Of a stretch of 64,000 nucleotides of DNA, positions 1-10,842 are shown piece by piece (position 1 is the first letter of the stretch; each line of letters begins with the position of its first letter). The notes beneath the pieces are model-generated. The model saw only the letters and a program-made list of their open reading frames with translations, did not search any database and was not told the DNA's origin. This DNA is from Madurella fahalii (lineage: Eukaryota; Ascomycota; Sordariomycetes; Sordariales): positions 2,232,001 to 2,296,000 of the forward strand of contig CM056877.1 in the NCBI GenBank assembly GCA_029876055.1. The letters run 5' to 3'. The position numbers and the translations under genes are program-made.

Positions 1-232
1 ACGGTGACGGCTCCGTCAGCATCTCGTCATCGAGTTGAACTGGACCGGGTGGCGTCGTCGCCTAGAGGCCGAGACCCGCGGTTCGTCCTGTTCCTGGTTT
101 CCCAGTCCGGGCACTGCAGCCTCAACATCACACCACCGTTGAGGCTCGGGCAGAAGACAACCCGAGCCAGCTAGCCAGTTAGCCAAGGGACCGCCCACAC
201 CGTGCCCGGCTCGCCTACCGACCGCCAGCGCA
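1..232. other. 5' flank of the Hikeshi gene
   Basis: Upstream sequence and probable 5' leader of the gene that starts at 233. It is GC-rich, and I see no TATA box, RNA gene or coding segment that I can support. It begins at the window edge, so the promoter is probably incomplete. Confidence 0.4.
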
Positions 233-877
233 ATGTCCCAACAGCCCCTATTCGGCCTTGTTCCCGCAGGCCAACCCGTCATCGTAACCCCCACCGAGGC
301 CCCCACTCCAACCTCCTTCCTCTTCGCCATACCCCCCTCCGCATCCCAGACCAAGCCGTTCTCCCACATCACCGTCTTCCTCCTGCCCGGCGTCGTCCTC
401 CCCGAAGGCACTGCCGCAGCCATCTACCTGGTCACCCCGCCCTCGGGGCCCAACCAGACCCAGCCCAACTCCAAGTTCTTGGGTGGCATCGGTCCGGGCA
501 AGGAGAGCGCCATCTTCAAGCTCGGCGGCGCATCTGCCGCGCCACATGATGGCGGTGCCAGCACCAGCAGCACCAGCAGGAGTAACGTTGTCATTGGGAT
601 CTCGGTCGAGCCCGCCGATTCGGTGGCGGCTAGGATCGGGGAGATTGGTAGCAGTGGGAACAGCGGCGCGCTCGTGCCCCTTGGGGCGGGGAAACAACAG
701 CCAAGCACCCTGGTGCTGGCGCAGCGGATCATCAAGAACGCGTTTAATTTCCTGGCTAGCTTTAGCGGCACGGCCGGACAGGTCGAGGTAGTGCCGCTCA
801 GGGCGTTTGAGGATTGGTGGAGGAAGTTTGAGAGTCGGGTGAGGAGCGATCCCGGGTTCTTGGAGAGAGATGAGTGA
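233..877 (+). CDS. Hikeshi/Opi10-family protein
   Basis: Single-exon gene for 214 residues, close to the usual 190-220 of the family. The N-terminus carries the family signature FGLVPAGQPV followed by a hydrophobic beta-rich stretch (residues about 30-65). The C-terminus holds the conserved block around QRIIKNAFNFLASF and the acidic tail beginning PLRAFEDWW. Metazoan Hikeshi carries Hsp70 into the nucleus during heat shock. The yeast relative Opi10 is linked to inositol phenotypes, so the exact role here is inferred from the family. The ATG at 233 is the first in frame and sits directly before the conserved start. A variable Gly/Ser linker lies at about residues 98-120. The gene converges on the apyrase gene, whose stop is about 520 bp downstream. 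Confidence 0.9.
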   Translation: MSQQPLFGLVPAGQPVIVTPTEAPTPTSFLFAIPPSASQTKPFSHITVFLLPGVVLPEGTAAAIYLVTPPSGPNQTQPNSKFLGGIGPGKESAIFKLGGASAAPHDGGASTSSTSRSNVVIGISVEPADSVAARIGEIGSSGNSGALVPLGAGKQQPSTLVLAQRIIKNAFNFLASFSGTAGQVEVVPLRAFEDWWRKFESRVRSDPGFLERDE

Positions 878-1396
878 GCGAAGGAATGAATGAGATTTTT
901 GAGAAAGTCTACGTGTAAGGGGGAAGATTTTGGCTGTATTTGGCTGCGCATGTCAGAATCAATACTAGATTCCTAGAGTTGCCACACTTTACCTACATCG
1001 GCGATTGATAATGGGAGATTGGCGAGGGGCTCGCTGGTCAAGAGATGCATTTTCATCAATTGGCATCTCTGAACATGACGCTATCATAACAACAGATGAC
1101 TTCGTTCATCCAATGAATCCCACCGACGCTTCATCCCAAAACCTCTTGAGCATGACGAAGAATGCCCGAGGAACGCCGGCTCGAGCAGAGATGACAGCAA
1201 TTCTCTACCGACCCAAGTCCGTTGACTCCCCGACCTGCTATGTTTGTCTTTTCCCCGGCAAGAGAAGGATAGAATATAAACTAGAAGCTTTTTTAACGCC
1301 CCCACCCTGAAACCAAACAACACCCGCCAACAGAAGAAGCAAGATAATAATAACGGAATATATAACCCGAAACATTCCCTCCAGAATTTTAAGGTC
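878..1396. other. convergent 3' intergenic region
   Basis: Lies between the 3' ends of the Hikeshi (+) and apyrase (-) genes and should hold both 3' UTRs. It is relatively AT-rich, with AATATA-type stretches at 1270-1370 that could serve polyadenylation on either strand. I see no coding segment. Confidence 0.4.
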
Positions 1397-3580
1397 CTAT
1401 GCTTCCTGCAAAGGCGACATCAATGGACTCTTCAGCCGCGTCGGACTTCCCGCCCGGCTCCTCCGCCCCACGCCGCTCAAATGCATCGGCAGCGCCAACC
1501 TCTCGCGGCTCTCGGTCCGCACCACCAGCCCGCTTCTATCCAGCACCGCTGACGACGACACCGATGAAGGCGACGCCAAATCGAACCGGGACAGGTCAAA
1601 CCGGTGGTGATCAGTCCCGCTGGGCGTTGCCAGCCCAGAGGACCGTCCGAACCTTGACGAGCCGCCACCGCCGCCGCCCTCGCTCGAGTGGTCCGAGTAG
1701 TCGTACATGCCGCCGTCGTCCGAGGACGAGGAGGACGAGTACTCGACGTCGCCCAGTTCGAAGCGATCCCCCGCGCCCTCTTCCATGAGCCGTTCGTATG
1801 CCGCGGACGGGCGGCCAAAGAGTTTAGACGTGAAGCCGGACAGGCCGCGGGGGCTGCCGCCGCTTCCCTTGCGGGGCCCACTACCCGGTCGGCGGGAGCG
1901 TCGGACGAACGAGCTGACTCTGCTGTAGAGGCGCATGCGCCTGTCGCGTTTGCGGAAGAAATAGAGCGTGAGGAGGAGGAGGAGGAGGAAGAGGAAGAAG
2001 CCGGTTGTGGAATGGGACTTGGCCTTGTCGAGGATGTCATCGGCGTCGAAGTCCCAGTCATCGTCGCCGTCGTCGCTGGTTTGGTTGCCGTGGTGATGGT
2101 TGATGGGTCTCCAACTTGATCCTGCGAACTGGAAATCTGGTGGGATACCGGCTACGTTGCTACCGAAGCCGACGGGATATCGGTCGTCGCCGCTCTTGGG
2201 GGGGATTTGCCCTGCGGCGTACAGGACCATCTTTCCTAGCGTCCAGCTCACTTCGATGTCGTGGATCTTATCCACCGGTTTGAAAGGATCGAGGAAGCCC
2301 TTTTCCTTGGCGTGTTCGAGCGCCTCATTGGAGACATTGGCCGTTGGCAGATCTTCGATGCCAATCCGAGGAACGCCAATCCCCTCGTGTAACACGTTGA
2401 TCAGCCAGGACGCTTTGAAGCATGCCTCCTGGGCATTCTTCAGAGCGTGTTTCTTCCGGGTGTCGATCTCCGACTGGATGTCGTCCCAATCCTGCCCACA
2501 AAACTCCTTGACCCTCGCCTGGTACGTAGCGAAATCGTAGACCTCATCATCCTTGCCACCGAAGACACCATGCGTGGTATGCCAGTATTCCGAAACACCG
2601 ATAAAGTGGTTCACATCAAAGTCAATGGCCGGAACATGCTGCCCGTTTAGTAGACAGGGGTTATCTTTGCAGGGCTTGTCCTTGCCGAGAAGCGGATATG
2701 TTAGTCTCAGACATTCATCGAACGCTCCGGTGCCCAGTAGGGTAGGGGTGTCCGGTTCAGGACTGGACACCAGGTCGCCCGTGAGTGTCGTCCGCATGCC
2801 CTTCGGCAGACAGGGATCAGGTAGCTCGCCTGTGGATGTCTCGTATTGAGCTTCAAGGTTGCTCACGTAGGATTCTCGTGCTTGATTGACGCCGAAACCC
2901 AGCCAAGTCGTGGTGAAGACTCTATATTCCACCGGAGAGCCATCCAGTGTTCGCAGCCGCAACAACTTCAGATCATCGGCATGCCTCTCTGCCTCCGTAG
3001 CGTTCGGAGCAAAAGCGATCTGCGCTGACGCGCCACCCATGTCCAAGAACCCGAAAGTGTGGTGACCCTTGCCATGTTGATGCTGGTCGGGGTGATCGAA
3101 TCCTCCTAGAAGATAGTTGGACGCGATCCAGCCATACAAGCCCTCCGTTTCGCCCTTGATAACTTGAATATGTAAACCGCAGTCGGGGAGCAGGAACTGA
3201 GTGTTTTGCTTGAGATAGGAGCAGATTTCGCGAGTCAGGGCGGTTTGCTGGACTTGCGGGAGGAGTCGCATCCCCGCGGTGGCCATGAGAAAAATTGGCG
3301 TATCTCTGACATTATCTTTGGGTATGTATTTGAGCGCATGGTCGATCAAAGATTGCAGATGTTCTGGACCGACATCCGTCACCTTGTCGCCAAATGTAGA
3401 GACGCCAGGCCTGATCTTCTTCGTCCACTCCTTTTCCGTCGTCAGTTTCGGTAGACTGCGAAGCTCCTCTGTGGATGCGCTCTTGAGCGCTTTCTCAGGG
3501 TCCTTCCATTGGTAGATGTGCAGTCGAGTCCCGGACGATCCGGCGTCCAGAATGACACCCCATCGCCACTTCTTACCCAT
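1397..3580 (-). CDS. YND1: Golgi apyrase, Ynd1-type nucleoside di/triphosphatase
   Basis: GDA1/CD39-family ectonucleotidase of 727 residues that hydrolyses NDPs and NTPs in the Golgi lumen, clearing the product of nucleotide-sugar-dependent glycosylation. All apyrase conserved regions are visible in order: DAGSSGTR at about residue 13, MATAGMRLL, GETEGLYGWIASNYLL, LDMGGASAQIAF and a C-terminal GFGSNVAGIPPDFQFAGSSW. A single strong membrane helix rich in Leu and Phe (about 525-545) follows, then a basic stop-transfer segment (RKRDRRMR) and a long Ser/Gly-rich cytosolic tail. This single C-terminal anchor is typical of Ynd1 and differs from the N-terminal anchor of Gda1. The open frame extends to 3652 but has no ATG there; the first ATG is at 3580, directly before the conserved start. 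Confidence 0.9.
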   Translation of the reverse strand: MGKKWRWGVILDAGSSGTRLHIYQWKDPEKALKSASTEELRSLPKLTTEKEWTKKIRPGVSTFGDKVTDVGPEHLQSLIDHALKYIPKDNVRDTPIFLMATAGMRLLPQVQQTALTREICSYLKQNTQFLLPDCGLHIQVIKGETEGLYGWIASNYLLGGFDHPDQHQHGKGHHTFGFLDMGGASAQIAFAPNATEAERHADDLKLLRLRTLDGSPVEYRVFTTTWLGFGVNQARESYVSNLEAQYETSTGELPDPCLPKGMRTTLTGDLVSSPEPDTPTLLGTGAFDECLRLTYPLLGKDKPCKDNPCLLNGQHVPAIDFDVNHFIGVSEYWHTTHGVFGGKDDEVYDFATYQARVKEFCGQDWDDIQSEIDTRKKHALKNAQEACFKASWLINVLHEGIGVPRIGIEDLPTANVSNEALEHAKEKGFLDPFKPVDKIHDIEVSWTLGKMVLYAAGQIPPKSGDDRYPVGFGSNVAGIPPDFQFAGSSWRPINHHHGNQTSDDGDDDWDFDADDILDKAKSHSTTGFFLFLLLLLLTLYFFRKRDRRMRLYSRVSSFVRRSRRPGSGPRKGSGGSPRGLSGFTSKLFGRPSAAYERLMEEGAGDRFELGDVEYSSSSSSDDGGMYDYSDHSSEGGGGGGSSRFGRSSGLATPSGTDHHRFDLSRFDLASPSSVSSSAVLDRSGLVVRTESRERLALPMHLSGVGRRSRAGSPTRLKSPLMSPLQEA

Positions 3581-4927
3581 GAGGGGACGAATCGACGTCG
3601 CGCGTACGGAGAAAGTCGAATTAGCTGTATGGATAACGGCCGCGCCCGCCAACGCTCAGCTTCGCACGGGAGGTATGGACTATGGCAGGACGTTGGCGCG
3701 CAGAAACATCGAGTCGATTTAAGGGTTCGGCAGCGGGAAACGGGTCGATTGGATGCACAGATCTTGTGATTTGAGAAACAAAGCGGGTGTCAACTGTATT
3801 AGAAAGTCGTACAGGTTAATCTGAGAGTAACGAGAGTGGCTCGAGGGTTGTTGTCAAACGAAGGTACACAGCCCAATGGCTGAGGTGAGCTGAATTGCTT
3901 TCAGTGGTTCAGTTTCTTTGGTGACGGGATTGGCTGTCTGGACGTTCTTGGGAGGAAACAGAACGCAAACACGAACCGATAAGGTCAGGGGGCGGCGAAT
4001 CAGTGCAGGGCGGCCCGCCGGCGTTAGCGTGCTCTTTTGGTGTGGTATGGTACTGTACCTCTCGTCAATCAGGGAGAGCAGGGCTCGGCAAAGGCGCTGT
4101 GGATCCCACCAGATCGCCGGTTGGAGCCAGTTTGGCAAGGCGCAGGAGGGAACTCGTCATGCTCTTGCAAAGCCGCACAGTGCTCACGACGCTCAAACGG
4201 TACCCGTATGCGGTGCTTTACCTGCCGGCACACTGTAGCCCAGGTTCGTATTTTTGGCCGCAAGAACAGCATCCGAGGTCGGGTACGGTCAAGGAAAGCG
4301 ACCAGGGCAAGCCGGCTGTTTTCCGATACACCGGCCCATCATGCTGACCATGATCAAGAGGATTGGATTGGCGGGGTTTCTGGCATGGCAACTAGCGACA
4401 CGTAATCATCACCCCCGCGTTCGCCCCCCACTAGACAATCTGCAAGTTGCTGCATCTTCCCGCAGTGGCCACGATTATGCCAAGGCAGTCGATTCTTGGG
4501 ATGCACCAGATTCAAGCTGCTCAATGCAGCACTCCTCGTATTCCAACATAGTGGATACATTTTTAACGGCGGATAGCTGCAGAAAAACCGCACCTGATAT
4601 GGAAAGATACCTGCCCACACTTTGACATGGTATGGTTACTGGAGAGATGAATGCGCAAGGAAAGCACTCTTGGACTTAGGCTTAACCACCGGTCAGGTGC
4701 AAATGTCACCCCACCCTTTTTGTATGAAAAATGCGGCACAGCGACCCAAACACACATCCCCGGGGCAGTGGCAATGGGTCTCGATATCGGCCTCGCATTG
4801 ACATTGGTCTGGGTACCGGTGAGTTAGAGTACCAGTCTCAGCATCTGCGCTGAAAACTTACACCTGCGGGCTATACCAGGACCTATGTTGGTGGTTATTA
4901 AGTGTGGCTATCTGTACGAGCGGCGGT
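3581..4927. other. intergenic, promoter side of apyrase gene
   Basis: About 1.35 kb between the apyrase start (which reads leftwards) and the 3' end of the exosome gene. Open frames up to about 120 codons occur on both strands, but none has a recognisable domain or a plausible exon structure. I treat it as promoter and UTR sequence. Confidence 0.4.
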
Positions 4928-5837
4928 TCATCCAACCGTTTCGCTGAGGCATTCGACGAGCACCCGGTTGGCATGCCTCGACGCCTGAATCCCACTCTCG
5001 ACAAGACTTGTGTAAAGTTCCATATCAGAGGCGGGTAGATCGCCCTTAAACCAGAGGTTCGTAACCTCTTCTCGGGTAGGTAGATACGCGATGCAACAAG
5101 CCGCTAGGATCTTCTCGTGCTCGGAGGGGATAGGATCGACGACGATGCTGGGGTTGGAGCCATCACCAGCGTCTTGAACAAGAGCTGCGACACCTCCTGC
5201 GACGGTGTCGACGCAGTCGATGCCAGCATCTGCAAGCGCAGCTGATGCGACGGTGATGCAGCCACTAAGGGCATTCATCATGTCCCATACCTCATCAGCC
5301 TGGGACTTGGACGTCTCCCTGTCTTGGTCGCCCTCAACGATAGAGATGATGATGTCGACACCGCTCTTCGGCCACCGATCGGCGATGATGGCGCCGCGAA
5401 GAGCAGCTTCAAGATGAGTCCCGAGGTCTCGCTCGCTCGGGTCGCGGAGATAGCCACGCCGTTTGTTTGTTGCAAACGGGGCATACTTGACATGGGTAGA
5501 CAAGACGATATGAGGAGAGAAGGGACTCGACCTGGGAAGAGACCGAGGGCCATGGACTGAGCAGCTGAGTTTCAGACCTGAGACACCACGTTTTCCAGAT
5601 GTTTCAATCTCCAAATACGCAGACCCAGATGCCGAGGGTGTCACACCAGTCTTGAGAACTAACCATGGTCAGCAGGAGTTTGACGTTGGGAACGAAGGAC
5701 ACCATACACATTTTGCGGATCGCGTTTGGTGGGCGGGATCTACTCTTCAACACTTTCAGCTCCTGCCCATCCGCATCCTCAAACACTGGTGGTATTGTAG
5801 TCCCGACTGGGCCATTGATTCGTCTTCTGTCAGTCAT
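4928..5837 (-). CDS. MTR3: exosome core subunit, RNase PH-like (Mtr3)
   Basis: Two exons, 5837-5708 and 5658-4928, with a 49-nt intron (GTATGG...TTAG, internal CTGAC branch), giving 286 residues. It is a catalytically inactive RNase PH-fold protein of the nine-subunit RNA exosome ring, which processes and degrades RNA in nucleus and cytoplasm. The start carries DRRRINGP, characteristic of the Mtr3/EXOSC6 branch. The splice joins ...NAIRKM to FLKTGVTPSASGSAYLE, the first beta strands of the fold. Further blocks are YLRDPSERDL, a strand-rich IIISIVEGD and the helix around ALSGCITVASAALADAG. Assignment to Mtr3 over Rrp41 or Rrp46 rests on the N-terminal motif and the missing phosphorolytic residues, and is moderately firm. 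Confidence 0.8.
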
Positions 5838-8176
5838 ATTGAGAGTCGACCTCACAGCCTGATCCGCCTAACTGTACGACCGATCTGGTTGGCCCAAACT
5901 GTGGTCTTAACAACGTAGTATAGGCCTGGCTCGCAATGACTGATGTTGACTGGGGATAAAATTCGCCGTCCTCCTGCTTATTTAGAGGTTGTTGGTGGCT
6001 GTTGACGAGGGCAGCAGCTTTGCCCGCAACAGACTTCAAACGCTCTTCGACAACCCGACATAAGTGGGGCAAATGCGAAAAGGATCCACTGAAAGCTCGG
6101 ACCACTGCCGCACCACGGGGTTTAAACACCAGAAAATTTCTTTGGGCTCAACGCTCGTTTTTCTCTTCGCAAACAACGCGGCCCTCGAGGGCTCGCCGCA
6201 CACACCGTTACGACCAGAAAACTGCCTGCAGCAAGCATATACTGGCCGGTCGGACCGCAGTCGACTTGACGGATTCGTTTTTTTGCCTACCGCGAATCGT
6301 CAGGTGTCAGTCTAGCCGCGATGCCTGGTTTTGAAGCGCTGGCGAGGCCGTTTGTGCTGTGGCATGATTAACCGAATGCCCAGTTTACAGCTCGTGTTTT
6401 ATACAGTAAGTCGATCTTTCCTAGTATATCATCCGATATGGAACCCTTCATTCCGTTCCATGATGATTCCACTTCCACAGTTCACGCGATTTCGATGAGC
6501 GAACGAACACACATGCACTACCATCTGACTCAGTTCAATCACCATCTTTTATCGCGTTCTTAGTATTAGCTCGCCGCTAACATGATGGTAGCTGATAGAT
6601 TATGACGCGTTCCAACACCGAAACCGTGACTGGAATTGGAATCAGAAGGTAATAAAAAAAAAAGAAAAGCTTCTCCTATATCCACTCCCCGCCTTTCATG
6701 ATGATACCTTTCATTTCAGTTCTGCTTCTGAAGAAGAATGAAGATAACCATATACCAAAAACGAACTCTGATCTTACACCTGTCTCGAGTCTCCAAGTCA
6801 GTCACTTATTATGGAACCATGCTGACTTTTACAAAAGTCTTAGAAAGATGCTCTACTCCTCCCATCCTGGTCTGAATTATGGTAAAACGAAACAGCCGTG
6901 TAGGTACCGCGGTCGTTCGGCTGTCTTTTCTATTCCTACCCTGATGACAATAGCTTATCCATTCAACGATATGTACGGGCTGAGCCATCCATCCGCACTT
7001 CAGCATTCTCGGGTGTAATGACGAGTTGTGGTGTTGTCCTCTTGGGGACGTAATTTGGCTTCCGCTGTTCGGGTCTGGCATGCACCGTTATGGTGTGTGG
7101 TAGTTCGAGCCAGTCCGTAGGGCTGAGTTAAAATGGCTTGACTGAATCTGGATTGGTTCCCTGGTTTTTTATGCAATTTCTTGTATGGCATAATGGCTGA
7201 CATGACAGCAGCCGGATAGATCGACCGACGGCTCCCTTTGGCGATCAGACGGATGGATACCAGGTAAGCAGGCAGACATGCCAATGGCGCATTCACCCCC
7301 CTCCTTCCACACACAGTACCCGTTCCGTAAGGATCGTAATCATGTAACTTGGTAATTCTAGAGGAAGAACTTGAAGGATGCCCGTCACAAAAATAAAGCA
7401 ACGGATCCAATCATGAAGCTCTTCAGATGACAATCTGCAGAAGTTGCCGACATTGCCAAGGAACCAAGCTAGCCGATCAGCCGGATGTTTAGTTCTCAGC
7501 GGTTGCAGACACCGCCAAGGCCGGCCTTGCACTGAGAGTTGAGTTAAGGAAATGGGGTGTTTCCGTTACGTTCGGTGCCTATGCAGCAGAAATATCTTAA
7601 AGGACCTTGGAGATCCCGAATTGTGTTTTTGCCAGTATCGGGAGCCAAGAACGAGCGAAATTGTGTCAAAAAAAAGTTGATCTGGCAGCTGCAAGTCGCC
7701 GTACCCTTGCCAATTAAAGTACCTCAAGCGTGGGTACCTTACGGGACGGTCGCACAGGTCTCTGCGCTACCGGGCCCTTGATGAGTGACATCGGTTGGCC
7801 GTAGCTCGGCAGTCATCCCAGGAACTGCCCCAAACCAGGAGTTGCAGAGCCAAGCCTCCCCCGGGTGTCTTCCAGAAACGAAACGCCACGGGATGTTCCA
7901 GTGGAAGGAGAGGTTGCTGCGAACACCTTTTGCCAACGGCTTGATACAGCGCGCCCGCAACACCATTGCGATCTCCCCGCCAGCCATGTGCTGACCTGCA
8001 ACCGCCTCAGATCCGGCCCCAACAAAAGACGATTTGGTCCCGCCGATCCGAGATCAATCGCACGGGCACGAGCCAGTGCATACTTGACGAATTTCCGGGG
8101 ATCGCAGCGCGCGGAGGGAAGGTGGAAGCTTCGTGTCGGGGCTTGCAGCGAAAACCCTCGTTAGCTGCGCGACCCA
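5838..8176. other. divergent intergenic region between MTR3 and ANP1
   Basis: About 2.3 kb serving as the upstream region for both neighbours. It contains an A-rich run near 6650-6665 and a fairly AT-rich section at 6360-6900. Open frames up to about 136 codons are present, but none shows a conserved motif or a consistent splice pattern. I found no tRNA-like B box with a matching A box. Confidence 0.4.
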
Positions 8177-9919
8177 ATGCTACCGTTCGCATCTTCGGGG
8201 TCCAAGGTGATCCCCCGTCACCATGTGAGCGGCTATTCGAATGGGTATCCGAGGGGAAACACTTTCGAGATCTCTCCTCACAGGTACGATCGACCGATCG
8301 CCCGCTGTTCCATCATCCATTTCTGCTGCACGGCCTGTGGAATACATATCCGATGAAGCGGCTAACATGTGGACAATTGCAACCGCAGATACCAACCGCG
8401 AGGCACAACACCATTGTTCCGAAGACGTAGGCGACTCTTTCTGCGACTCGGTATCCTCGCGGCCGTCTTGTTTCTCTTTTTGCTGTACTCCTGGTCCGGC
8501 AGCTCCATCTTCTCTCTCTTCTCGTTCGGCCTGATATCGAGCGGCGACGACTTTCAGCTGGAAACGGTGCGATACTATGACCTGTCTAACGTGCAGGGCA
8601 CGGCGCGGGGGTGGGAGAGGGAGGAGCGGATCTTGCTCTGCGTGCCGCTGCGAGACGCTGAGGAGCACTTGCCCATGTTCTTCTCCCACTTGCGCAACTT
8701 TACGTACCCGCACAAACTGATCGACCTGGCGTTCCTGGTATCGGATACGAAGGACAACACGCTGCAGGTCCTGACGCAGAGCCTCGAAGAGATCCAGGCC
8801 AGCGAGGATGAGTCGCTGTACTTTGGCGAGATATCGATTATTGAGAAGGACTTTGGCCAGGCGGTCAATCAGGACGTGGAGAGTCGCCATGGTTTTGCCG
8901 CACAGGCGAGTAGGAGAAAGCTCATGGCGCGGGCGCGGAACTGGCTGCTGAGTGCTGCGCTCCGGCCGTACCATTCGTGGGTCTACTGGCGAGACGTTGA
9001 CGTCGAGACGGCCCCGTTTACCATCTTGGAGGATCTGATGAGGCACAACAAGGATGTGATCGTACCGAGTGAGTGACTGGTGGCTGGGAGGTTCAAGGGA
9101 CATGTCCGGATGCTAACCAGAAGTCCAGATGTCTGGCGTCCCCTGCCTGATTGGCTCGGCGGAGAGCAGCCGTACGATCTCAACTCATGGCAAGAGTCGG
9201 AAACCGCTCTCGCACTTGCCGACACTCTTGACGAAGACGCCGTCATTGTCGAAGGCTACGCAGAGTACGCCACCTGGCGGCCACATCTGGCATACCTTCG
9301 AGACCCGTACGGCGATCCTGATATGGAGATGGAAATCGACGGCGTCGGCGGTGTGAGCATCTTGGCCAAGGCCAGGGTTTTCCGCTATGGTGTCCATTTT
9401 CCTGCTTTCAGCTTTGAGAAGCATGCCGAAACGGAAGGTTTCGGAAAGGTGAGTTCGAGAGTGCTTGTGTTATACGGGACCTCGCCTAATACTGTGATAG
9501 ATGGCCAAGAAGATGGACTTCTCGGTCGTGGGCCTGCCCCACTACACGATCTGGCATATGTACGAGCCTAGCGTGGATGACATCAAGCACATGGAGATAG
9601 GTGACGGAACGTTCGCAGGTTTTTCGTATCGTGGTCTAACACATCGCAGCAAATGGAGCAGGAAAGACTCGCTCGGGAACAAGAGGAGAAGGAACAGGCG
9701 GAAAAAATCAAGAAGATGAAGGAGTCGTTCAGCGATGCTACTGGGCAATGGGAGAAGGACAAGGCGGCTCTTCAAAACATCGCGCAGCAGGAGAAGAAGA
9801 AAGAGGCCAAGGCCATTGCGGACGCTGCAAAGGAGCTGCCGGGTGCGCAGCCTGTCATACCAGAAGAGGAAAACAAGGTGGTTGCAAAAGGGGAGCAGCG
9901 GGAAGGTGGCAAGACGTAA
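8177..9919 (+). CDS. ANP1: Anp1-family alpha-1,6-mannosyltransferase of mannan polymerase II
   Basis: Golgi type II membrane mannosyltransferase that extends the alpha-1,6-mannan backbone of N-glycans together with Mnn9-type partners. My model has five exons: 8177-8283, 8389-9068, 9129-9448, 9501-9596 and 9650-9919 (490 residues). The long second frame has no ATG; a 105-nt intron with GTACGA, CTAAC and GCAG leads back to ATG 8177, which gives a short cytosolic tail, a basic RRRRR stretch and a membrane helix (about residues 52-72). Family blocks are LLCVPLRDAEEHLPMFF, the sugar-nucleotide DxD motif in YWRDVDVE, and the C-terminal HYTIWHMYEPSVDDIKHME. A charged coiled coil (EKEQAEKIKKMKE) ends the protein. 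The fourth intron lacks an in-frame GT donor: the fitting donor reads ATAGGT at 9597. Confidence 0.88.
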
Positions 9920-10842
9920 CCATGGCCATGCAGTCTTGGACCCTTATTCTACTTTTCTCATTGTTTCCTTTTGCCGTTACAATCTTGTCGGACGCAGAGA
10001 ACTTAAAGAAAGAATTGTGCTGGGGGGAGGGGGAAGGCGCAGCCTTCATCGTTACGGCGTTGCGCGTTGCATATCCAAGAGTGACGAACGACAAAAGGGC
10101 ACAAGTTATATTATGTGTATCACTAGAAAGGTGTTCGTGCGGCCAATTCTCAGGCCAGGGGCGTTTCGGGCTTGATTACGTACTATCATGACTGGCTTCA
10201 TGTACCACGGGGTAGGCAGAGTGGACGCAGTGCGCAGTGTCAGTACCTCTCTATGCAAGACATGAATTCGTCTTGTGGCAGATGCCTCTCAACTTTACGG
10301 GCCAGCATACACTGAGCTTCAGGGGCCAGATGTGGGGTGCCTGCTGTGGGCAGTGGGGCAGCAGGCAGCATTCGCCGTTTTAACCGACCGGCGCCGCTGG
10401 ATCGACCACCAGGTGCTGTGGAGGAATGCGCTAGCACACGATTGGCCCAAGCGTGTGGAAGGTGTCCAGTGGAGAGACCAGGATAGCTGTATCCAAGTCT
10501 CCAAGATCAGCACTCATGGTCGGCGACGGACCAACACTTTGCGGCTTATTTCCTCGATGAGACGGTTTCCGAGGTTGTAGTCTATTTGTTTTCTAAAGAG
10601 TTCCGTTCTCGAGACAAGCATTGGCTGACGGACGCTCTTTGGCCAGCGGTATCACTTGGGAAAGCCGCCTCGATCACCCGTGCCGCTGTCACAAGGACAA
10701 TTGTCCAGTATCCGCCGCCGCGGCCTCGAACAAGACAGGTTGCAACCTGCACCAACCGGAACACTGCCAAAAACAATTGGCAGATTGCTCGGCTTCGAAT
10801 TATAGGCGGTACGCACGGCACGGCAACCTTGTCCGCTCCAGC
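9920..10842. other. intergenic between ANP1 and GEA2
   Basis: About 0.9 kb holding the ANP1 3' UTR and GEA2 promoter. A frame in phase with the GEA2 start extends upstream to 10621, so a longer GEA2 N-terminus is possible, but that segment shows no conserved sequence. No other feature is supported. Confidence 0.4.

Noticed and set aside
8180..9103. 307-codon minus-strand frame over ANP1
   Set aside because: It is the antisense reading of a GC-rich conserved gene and has no independent protein features.
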